From positions 1-15,111 of the forward strand of contig CAIYFP010000465.1 of the NCBI GenBank assembly GCA_903925515.1: a stretch of 15,111 nucleotides of DNA. The letters are read 5' to 3'. Positions 7,007 to 12,831 of the stretch are shown in pieces. Origin of the DNA: an uncultured Verrucomicrobiota bacterium (GTDB taxonomy: Bacteria > Verrucomicrobiota > Verrucomicrobiia > Limisphaerales > UBA9464). Under the pieces are notes generated by a model. The model saw only the letters and a program-made list of their open reading frames with translations, had not been told where the DNA came from and ran no database searches. Position numbers and translations under genes: made by a program. Positions within the stretch are counted from its first letter, which is position 1; every line of letters starts with the position of its first letter.

Positions 7007-7888
7007 ATGAAAGACGTGATCAGCAAGGCCGCGACGCTGCTGGAGGCGTTGCCGTACATGCAGCGCTTCGACGGGGCCACCTTCGTCGTGAAGTACGGGG
7101 GAAGCTTCATGGATTCGCCCGACCCGACCGTCCGCGCGAGCGTGGCCCGGGACGTGGTGTTCCTTGAGGCGGCCGGCATCAAGCCGGTGGTGGTGCACGG
7201 CGGCGGCAAGGCCATCACCCGCGCGATGGAGCAATCCGGGGTCGCCGCGCGGTTCGTGCAGGGGCAGCGGGTGACGGACGCGGCGACGGTGGACGTGGTG
7301 GACCGCGTGTTGTCTCGGGAGATCAACCCGGAGGTCGTGCGGTTGATCGAGGGCCTCGGCGGCCGTGCGACGGGCTTCGCGGGCACCGAGATCTTCACGT
7401 GCCGCAAGCTGTGGCTTCGCGACCCCGGCGGCGCGCCCATCGACGTCGGCTTCGTGGGCGAGGTCGTGTCGGTGGACACGGCCCCGTTGCTGGCGTGCAT
7501 CGCCGAGGGGCGAACGCCCGTGATCAGCCCGACGGCGCGGGGCGAGGACGGGCAGGTGTACAACTGCAACGCGGACGTGGCAGCGGCGCAGGTGGCGGTG
7601 GCGTTGAAGGCGCGGAGGCTGGCGTTCCTGTCGGACGTCCCGGGCCTGCTCCGGGACCCGAAGGACCCGGCGACGTTGATCTCGCACCTGTCGGTGTTGG
7701 AGATCGACGAATTGAAGCGGGCGGGGGTGATCGACAAGGGGATGATCCCGAAGGTGGACAGCGCGGTGGCGGCGTTGCGGGCGGGGGTGGAGAAGGTGGA
7801 GTTCCTCGACGGGCGCGTGCCGCACTCGGTGCTGCTGGAGTTCTTCACGGACGAGGGCGTCGGCACGGAGGTGGTCGCGGACGCGTGA
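7007..7888 (+). CDS. argB: Acetylglutamate kinase ArgB, arginine-sensitive type
   Basis: ArgB phosphorylates N-acetylglutamate with ATP, the second step of arginine synthesis. Its amino acid kinase fold shows in VVKYGGSF (Lys29, phosphate binding), VVVHGGGKAI (64-68), the GQRVTDAATVDVV segment, VYNCNADVAAAQVA, FLSDVPGLL and the GVIDKGMIPKVDSAVAAL substrate region. The protein is 293 aa, a normal length. It has both hallmarks of arginine-inhibited kinases: an extra N-terminal helix (ISKAATLLEALPYMQRF) that interlinks dimers into hexamers, and the C-terminal signature HSVLLEFFTDEGVGT. Arginine feedback is therefore expected, as in organisms using the ArgJ cycle. It follows argJ closely and precedes a glycosyltransferase by 24 bases, probably in one transcript. 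No clear Shine-Dalgarno is seen; the start is chosen from homology. Confidence 0.96.
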   Translation: MKDVISKAATLLEALPYMQRFDGATFVVKYGGSFMDSPDPTVRASVARDVVFLEAAGIKPVVVHGGGKAITRAMEQSGVAARFVQGQRVTDAATVDVVDRVLSREINPEVVRLIEGLGGRATGFAGTEIFTCRKLWLRDPGGAPIDVGFVGEVVSVDTAPLLACIAEGRTPVISPTARGEDGQVYNCNADVAAAQVAVALKARRLAFLSDVPGLLRDPKDPATLISHLSVLEIDELKRAGVIDKGMIPKVDSAVAALRAGVEKVEFLDGRVPHSVLLEFFTDEGVGTEVVADA

Positions 7889-7912
7889 GCGGGCGCGGAA
7901 TGCACGAACTCC

Positions 7913-8884
7913 ATGGATGCCCATGACCCATCCGGCGCGTCCGGTCCCCCCTTGCGTGGCACGGGGCGGATCCTTGTGGTGCGCGGGGGCGCGCTGGGGG
8001 ACTTCATCCTGACGTTGCCGGTGCTCTCGGCGTTGCGCCGGGCGTTCCCGGCGACGCACCTTGAGGCGTTGGCGTATCCAAGGCCCTCGCGGCTGGCGTT
8101 GGAGGCCGGGATCGTGGACGGCACGCGGGCGATGGAGTCGCGTGGACTGGCGGGCTTCTTCGCGCGGAAGGGCGACCTCGACGCGGAATGGGCGGACTAC
8201 TTCGGGTCCTTCAACGTGGTGCTGAGCTACCTCTATGACCCGGACGGTCATTTCCGGGCGAACGTGGGGCGGGTGTCGCGCGCGCAGTTCATCGAGGGGC
8301 CGCACCGGCCGGAGGAGCCCTCGGAGGTGCATGCCGTGGCCCAGTTGATGCGTCCGCTCGAGCGGCTGGCGATCTTCGGGGCGGACCCCGTGCCCAGCCT
8401 TGCGGGGCTTGGGCTGGCGACCGGCGTGGGCGCCCTGGGGGCGCGTGCGCGGATCGTGGCGCACCCGGGCTCGGGCGGGCGCCGCAAGAACTGGCCGGAG
8501 GACAAGTGGCGGCTGCTGCTGGAGCGGTTGGACGCGGCCGGGGGAATGGACGTGGACCTCGTCGGCGGCGAGGCGGAGGCGGAAGCGTTGCCTGGGTTGG
8601 CACACGGGCTGGCGTCGGTTCGGCATGTCGTCTCGGAGCCATTGCCGGAGTTGGCGCGAAGGATCGCGGGAGCCTCGTTGTTCGTGGGGCACGACTCGGG
8701 GGTGACGCACCTTGCGGCGGCGACGGGCGTGCGGGGCATGGTCTTGTGGGGTCCGACATGCGAGGCGGTGTGGCGCCCGCAGAGCCGGCGGTTCCTGTGC
8801 CTGCGTCATGCGGAGGGCCTTGGACACCTGCCGGTGGACGTGGTGGAAGGTTGCTTGCGCGACATGCTTTCGCGGGAGGGGTAG
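7913..8884 (+). CDS. Glycosyltransferase family 9 (lipopolysaccharide heptosyltransferase-like)
   Basis: This is a GT-B-fold transferase of the ADP-heptose:LPS heptosyltransferase family (GT9), expected at the cytoplasmic face of the inner membrane in LPS core assembly. It is 323 aa, near the family norm. The N-terminal motif RGGALGDFILTLPVLSALRR holds Asp30 at the position of the family catalytic acid. The nucleotide-sugar side has HPGSGGRRKNWP (from His184), DLVGGEAEAEAL and the signature GHDSGVTHLAAA (259-270), followed by GMVLWGPT. The first 18 residues are a low-complexity tail before the first strand, so the true start could be later. The gene lies 24 bases after argB, probably by read-through, with no evident metabolic link to arginine. 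Donor and acceptor cannot be read from the sequence; it may act on something other than heptose. Confidence 0.85.
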   Translation: MDAHDPSGASGPPLRGTGRILVVRGGALGDFILTLPVLSALRRAFPATHLEALAYPRPSRLALEAGIVDGTRAMESRGLAGFFARKGDLDAEWADYFGSFNVVLSYLYDPDGHFRANVGRVSRAQFIEGPHRPEEPSEVHAVAQLMRPLERLAIFGADPVPSLAGLGLATGVGALGARARIVAHPGSGGRRKNWPEDKWRLLLERLDAAGGMDVDLVGGEAEAEALPGLAHGLASVRHVVSEPLPELARRIAGASLFVGHDSGVTHLAAATGVRGMVLWGPTCEAVWRPQSRRFLCLRHAEGLGHLPVDVVEGCLRDMLSREG

Positions 8885-8935
8885 GGGGCCAAGGTCGGAC
8901 TTTCGGGACGGGCGTGTCGTCCATAGCGTGCCGGC

Positions 8936-11197
8936 ATGGATGTCGGGCGCGTGTTGGGTGGCGGGTGCGTTGGGCGGGGGCTCGGTTGGGCAGCGGCGGC
9001 ATGGCTGGGGACGGCCGGGTTGGTCGCCGGTTCGCCGGAGGTTCTCCTCCAGGGCTTCTGGTGGAACTACTGGAACAACAACCACCCCGCGTCGTGGGCG
9101 GACTACCTTGCGCGCCTTGCTCCACGGCTGCGGGAACTCGGCGTGGACGGCGTCTGGATCCCGCCCGCCATCAAGAACCAAAACGCCACCGGCTCCGTCG
9201 GGTACGCCCCCTTCGACCCCTACGATCTCGGCGACAAGTTCCAGTGCGGCTCCACCCGGACCCGGTTCGGGACGAAGGACGAGTACCTGCGTTGCGTGGC
9301 CGTGCTCCACGCGAACGGCATCCGGGTCGTGCAGGACGTCGTGTTCAACCACTTCACGGGCGCCGGTTCGGCGACCGGCGCGGGCGGCTCGGACCCGGCG
9401 GCGCCGGGCGACACGTTCAAGAACTTCCGCCATGTCTGCTGGGCCACGCCCGCCATCAACGAGACCGCGACCAACTACCTCGCACGTCGCGGGCGTTTCC
9501 CGAGGAACTGGCAGAACTTCCACCCCAACCCGGACCACAACACGAGCTCGGGCGACGTCACGGGCCAAATGTTCGGGCCGGACATCTGCTATTACCGGCT
9601 CGCACGCGGGCAAAGCTCCAACGCGACGTTCAACCCGGTGCAAGGCATCGATCCCATGCGCAACGGGATGCGCGCATGGGTGGTCTGGCTGCGCCAGCAG
9701 ACGGGCGTGGACGGGCTGCGAATGGACGCGGTGAAGCACTTCGAGACATGGGCGGCCAAGGACTTCGCATGGAACGCCGCCTACAACGCCGGGTTCGCCT
9801 CGATGGGGCCAGACATGTTCTGCGTGGGGGAATACGTGGGGGGCGCAGGCGAGCTCGACGGATGGGTGGACGCGACCAACAACAGCGACGGGTTCGTGGA
9901 CGTGGCGGGGACCTTCGACTTCGGACTGCGCGGCGCGCTCAAGGCCATGACGGATGCCCGGGGCGCCTTCGACATGGGTTCGCTCCCCGCCGCGCAGCAG
10001 CGCCGGCGGTCGCGCACGGTGCCGTTCGTGAACAGTCACGACACGTTCCGGCCCGTTCTGGACGCGTCGGGGCGGTATGTGGGCTGGGACGCGAGCAACG
10101 AGATTGGCGGGCACATCGACCCGGGCGACGACCGCGTCCAGGCGGCCCATGCGGTGGCGTTCGCGATGGACGGCGTCCCGTGCGTATTCTTCGAGGACTT
10201 GTTCGACCTGCACTCCACGGGCCGGCGCTGGACCCACCGGCCCTCGGACCCGGCGGCGTTGCCGGTGCGCGACTACCTGCGGAACCTCATCTGGTGCCAT
10301 GCCAACCTGCGGTTCAAGGATGGGGAATACCTTGTGCGATGGCAGGGGCCGGACCTTCTCGCCATCGAGCGTCGTGCCCGGGCGGTTGTCATGGCCAGCG
10401 ACCATCCGAGCCGATGGCAACGGGTGAACGTCCAGACGGCTTTCCCCGCCGGGACGCGCCTGAAGGATTACTCCGGCGCGTCGGGCATGGAGGCGGTGGT
10501 GGGCAACGACGGTCGGGCGTCGCTCGAGGTTCCGCCCACGGATGGCACGAGCGTGCGGCGCGGGTACTCGGTGTGGGCGCCCGTCGGGGCCGCTTCGCGC
10601 ACGCCGCCCGACGCAATCCTGACGGCGCAGGAATGGGAGATGGCGGACGACCTTGGCGACTCGCATCCGTCGTCCCTTGGGCAGGGCGGGGCGTTGCCAG
10701 CAAACTCAACGGAGGTCCGGACGGTGGGGCGGATCCATGCCGGGCTGGGCAAGGCGGTGATGGTGCGAATCCAGCCGACGCTCCCCGGGTTGCCGGTGCG
10801 CGCGTGGCTGGAGGGGGCGGGCGGGGCCCGCGTCTCGGAGAGGGTGGTCACGGGGGTGGCCTCATGGACGTACCAGCCGCCGGAGACGGGGTGGTTGACG
10901 TTGCGGATTGCGAATGGCTCGGCGGGGAACCCGGGACAGGGGGTGCGCGCGCGGCTGACCTACATGGCGACGCGCGACCTTGGCTTCGTGACGCGCCTGA
11001 CGACGGGTGCGCCGGTTTTGACGTTGGGCGGGCGCTACGCGGTGCCGGTGGACGGGCCGCCGGACGTCCGGGCGTCCGTGGAATCCTCGCCGGACCTGTC
11101 CACATGGACGCTGGAGGAGGTCATGGGGGTGCCCGGGACGTTCGAGACATGGCCCGGGGCGGAGCCGCGTTTCTTCAGGTTCCGGGCGGTGCCGTAG
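8936..11197 (+). CDS. Secreted GH13 alpha-amylase with a C-terminal extension, 753 aa
   Basis: This enzyme is predicted to hydrolyse alpha-1,4-glucans outside the cytoplasm. A signal-like segment (G15-G32, rich in Ala, Trp and Leu) precedes the barrel. The four GH13 regions are present: DVVFNH (134-139); GLRMDAVKH with nucleophile Asp264; the acid/base Glu299 in CVGEYVG; and FVNSHDT with His368-Asp369. The opening LLQGFWWNYWN, DGVWIPPAIKNQN and GYAPFDPYDLGDKFQCG, then RTRFGTKDEY, resemble liquefying alpha-amylases of subfamily GH13_5. The barrel plus domain C ends near residue 560. About 190 further residues form a beta-rich region (AWLEGAGGARVSER, GWLTLRIANGSAG) and end in ESSPDLSTWTLEEVMG and PRFFRFRAVP. 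That end resembles the short C-terminal modules common in verrucomicrobial secreted proteins. The preceding gene ends 51 bases upstream. The ATG has no clear Shine-Dalgarno. Confidence 0.92.
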   Translation: MDVGRVLGGGCVGRGLGWAAAAWLGTAGLVAGSPEVLLQGFWWNYWNNNHPASWADYLARLAPRLRELGVDGVWIPPAIKNQNATGSVGYAPFDPYDLGDKFQCGSTRTRFGTKDEYLRCVAVLHANGIRVVQDVVFNHFTGAGSATGAGGSDPAAPGDTFKNFRHVCWATPAINETATNYLARRGRFPRNWQNFHPNPDHNTSSGDVTGQMFGPDICYYRLARGQSSNATFNPVQGIDPMRNGMRAWVVWLRQQTGVDGLRMDAVKHFETWAAKDFAWNAAYNAGFASMGPDMFCVGEYVGGAGELDGWVDATNNSDGFVDVAGTFDFGLRGALKAMTDARGAFDMGSLPAAQQRRRSRTVPFVNSHDTFRPVLDASGRYVGWDASNEIGGHIDPGDDRVQAAHAVAFAMDGVPCVFFEDLFDLHSTGRRWTHRPSDPAALPVRDYLRNLIWCHANLRFKDGEYLVRWQGPDLLAIERRARAVVMASDHPSRWQRVNVQTAFPAGTRLKDYSGASGMEAVVGNDGRASLEVPPTDGTSVRRGYSVWAPVGAASRTPPDAILTAQEWEMADDLGDSHPSSLGQGGALPANSTEVRTVGRIHAGLGKAVMVRIQPTLPGLPVRAWLEGAGGARVSERVVTGVASWTYQPPETGWLTLRIANGSAGNPGQGVRARLTYMATRDLGFVTRLTTGAPVLTLGGRYAVPVDGPPDVRASVESSPDLSTWTLEEVMGVPGTFETWPGAEPRFFRFRAVP

Positions 11198-11236
11198 CAG
11201 CAGGGGCCGGACGGGGAGTGTTTGGGGGGGCGATGG

Positions 11237-11905
11237 CTACCGGGCGCGGGATTGGGCGAGCAACACCCTGCGCAGGGATCGTTCGCTGACTCGCGGCCAT
11301 GGGAGCATGGCGAGGAAGCCGGTGGTGTCCTCGATGGAGAATAAGCTGGGGTCGAGCTTGCGGCCGAGCCATGCCTTCATGGAGCGGTGCTCGGGATGCT
11401 TGGGGTTGCCCATGACCTGGATGAGGTTGGCGTAGCCGGGCGGGCCGCCGCAGTCCTCGGGCGGGCACGCGCCGGATCCGTCCGCACAGGTGGCACGGCG
11501 AGGGGTGACTGGCAGTCCCTCGGGGACGGCATCGAACGTGATGCGGTGCATCCATGAGTCGCCGAAGTCATACTCGTAGAGGAATGGGGCGGACGTGGCG
11601 CGGAGGAAGAGCTCGATGCCGGAGGTCTCCTCGTCCTCGACCGGGGGATCGCCCTCGAAGGCCTCGAGCTGGAAGGAAGGGGCGGAAAAGGTGCGGTCGC
11701 CAAGGCGGAAGTGGTGGAGGTGGCTGTTGGTCCAGCCCATGGCGACCTGGAGCACCGCGTGGAGCCAGCCGAGGTTGGCGTTGCGCGGGATGACAAGGAC
11801 CCGGGAAACCTCCGGCACGACATGCGCAAGCCGGACATGGACGCGCACGTAGTCCTTGTGCGCGGGGACGATGCCCGCGCCGGCGTCCGTGTTAAGGGAG
11901 ATCAT
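11237..11905 (-). CDS. Plasmid pRiA4b ORF-3-like family protein, 222 aa
   Basis: The family is named after a reading frame on an Agrobacterium plasmid and is widespread in bacteria; its biochemical role is unknown to me. Characteristic features seen are the N-terminal VRVHVRLAHVVPEVSRVLVIP strand-helix pattern (first part of the fold), LGWLHAVLQVAMGWTNSHLHHF (W47-F66 region), the core YEYDFGDSWMHRI (110-122), and a Cys-rich segment with Cys140, Cys147 and Cys152 in ACPPEDCGGPPGY followed by L-x-x-V-M. The Cys spacing could bind metal, but this is a guess. The start ATG at 11905 lacks a strong Shine-Dalgarno. The gene lies 75 bases downstream of tspO on the same strand and may be cotranscribed. 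It converges with the amylase, with only 39 bases between stop codons and no visible terminator hairpin there. Confidence 0.88.
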   Translation of the reverse strand: MISLNTDAGAGIVPAHKDYVRVHVRLAHVVPEVSRVLVIPRNANLGWLHAVLQVAMGWTNSHLHHFRLGDRTFSAPSFQLEAFEGDPPVEDEETSGIELFLRATSAPFLYEYDFGDSWMHRITFDAVPEGLPVTPRRATCADGSGACPPEDCGGPPGYANLIQVMGNPKHPEHRSMKAWLGRKLDPSLFSIEDTTGFLAMLPWPRVSERSLRRVLLAQSRAR

Positions 11906-11980
11906 GGGTCGAGTCTTTCGCGGCTTCCGGGCGCGGTCGATGCAGGAGTGGCGAGAGCCATCCCGGGCGGGCAGGTCGTT

Positions 11981-12493
11981 TCAGCGGTTCATGCGCCACA
12001 GGGTGAAGTTGAGGAGGGCCGCGAAGGTCACCCATGCGAGGTAGGGAAGGAACAGAAGCCCGGCGACGAGATGCGCGCGTGCGAAGTAGAGCCCGGTGAT
12101 GGCAATGGACGCCCCGAGGAGGAGGATTTCGGCGAACGCCCAGCCCGGCTGATGCAGTCCAAAGAAGAGGGGCGACCAAATCGCGTTGAGAAGCCATTGA
12201 ACCATGAACCAACCGAGCTCGCGTCGGCGCGCACGCAACCCGCCCCGGCCCCAGACCAACCATGCCGCGACGCCCATGGAGGCGTAGAGGAATGTCCACG
12301 CGGGTCCGAACACCCAGCCCGGAGGGTTCCATTCGGGCTTGGCAAGGGCCCGGTACCAGTCGCCGGGCGGGGCGATCGCGCCGCTGAGGGCGGGGATGAA
12401 TGCGACGAGGAGCCAGCCTCCAAGGGCGAGGGCCCTTCTGAGGCGGTTGGCGGCGGCGGGCACGGGGGCGGCGGGCACGGGGGCGGCATTCAT
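11981..12493 (-). CDS. tspO: TspO/MBR family membrane protein (tryptophan-rich sensory protein)
   Basis: TspO proteins are five-helix membrane proteins that bind tetrapyrroles and influence porphyrin and stress responses. The 170-aa product has helix 1 at about 22-40 (LALGGWLLVAFIPALSGAIA), the signature WYRALAKPEWNPPGWVFGPA (46-65) leading into WTFLYASMGVAAWLVW, then MVQWLLNAIWSPLFFG (97-112), AEILLLGASIAITGLYF, and LLFLPYLAWVTFAALLNFTLW near the end. The pattern of Trp, Pro and Asn is diagnostic. The N-terminal tail has an unusual (APVPA) duplication encoded by a 15-bp tandem repeat. If the start were a few codons later, that tail would be shortened. The pRiA4b-like gene lies downstream; a repetitive element lies upstream. 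Confidence 0.92.
   Translation of the reverse strand: MNAAPVPAAPVPAAANRLRRALALGGWLLVAFIPALSGAIAPPGDWYRALAKPEWNPPGWVFGPAWTFLYASMGVAAWLVWGRGGLRARRRELGWFMVQWLLNAIWSPLFFGLHQPGWAFAEILLLGASIAITGLYFARAHLVAGLLFLPYLAWVTFAALLNFTLWRMNR
12456..12485. repeat. Two-copy 15-bp tandem repeat in the 5' end of the tspO gene
   Basis: The unit GCGGGCACGGGGGCG occurs twice without a gap. On the minus strand it encodes a duplicated Ala-Pro-Val-Pro-Ala block in the N-terminal tail of TspO. Being a multiple of three, it could gain or lose units without a frameshift. Confidence 0.8.
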
Positions 12494-12544
12494 GGGCGGA
12501 CCCTACGCCCGTCCACGCGGGTCGCATCCGTCAACGGGGAGGGG

Positions 12545-12812
12545 TGGGCCCTGATCCGCGCATAAGCGGTTGCTGGGTGCCCGGTTCTCGCCTCACGCTG
12601 CGCCGACGGAGGGTTGAAATGACGGGTGCTCATGGCGTCTTGGCGTGAAGAAATCCATGCCGCCATGACGCGAAGAATGGAGTCCAAGGGATGCCCAAGC
12701 ATGGGTTCATGCTCATCCGCCATGAGGGCGTGTCGGCACGCAGCCCGCCGCAACCCTTCCGCCTGGGGATCGAGAGATTCCCCCCCCCTTCTTGCGCGGG
12801 GATTTGGGGTGG
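12545..12812. repeat. Inverted-repeat-bounded repetitive element, copy 3 (E3, shortest form)
   Basis: This copy fills the gap between the glucosidase-like gene and tspO. Its left end CCCTGATCCGCGCATAAG (from 12549) matches the right end read on the minus strand from 12808, CCCAAATCCCCGCGCAAG, allowing small gaps. It shares with copy 2, in the same order, GCCTCACGCTG (12590-12600), CGGAGGGTTGAAA (12607-12619), CATGCCGCC (12656-12664), CGCGAAG (12669-12675) and GGCGTGTCGGCA (12727-12738). It shares GGCACGCAGCCCGCCGC and ATCGAGAG with copy 1. It lacks the 130-base hairpin insert of copy 2, so it may be the basal form. A poly-C run (from 12780) lies near its right end. There is no coding capacity. 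Confidence 0.65.
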
Positions 12813-12831
12813 GGTGGGGCGGGGCCGGACC

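Noticed and set aside
6923..10666. Open frame of 1247 codons on the minus strand opposite argB, the glycosyltransferase and the amylase
   Set aside because: The translation is low-complexity, rich in Arg, His, Pro and Val, with no recognisable domain. It lies opposite four well-identified genes. Strong GC bias at third positions keeps stop codons out of this antisense frame.
11198..11236. Bidirectional terminator between the convergent amylase and pRiA4b-like genes
   Set aside because: Only 39 bases of G-rich sequence are present, with no inverted repeat.
8506..11289. Open frame of 927 codons on the plus strand in another frame of the glycosyltransferase and amylase genes
   Set aside because: Gly/Arg/Ala-rich translation without motifs, fully overlapping two genes with clear catalytic motifs.
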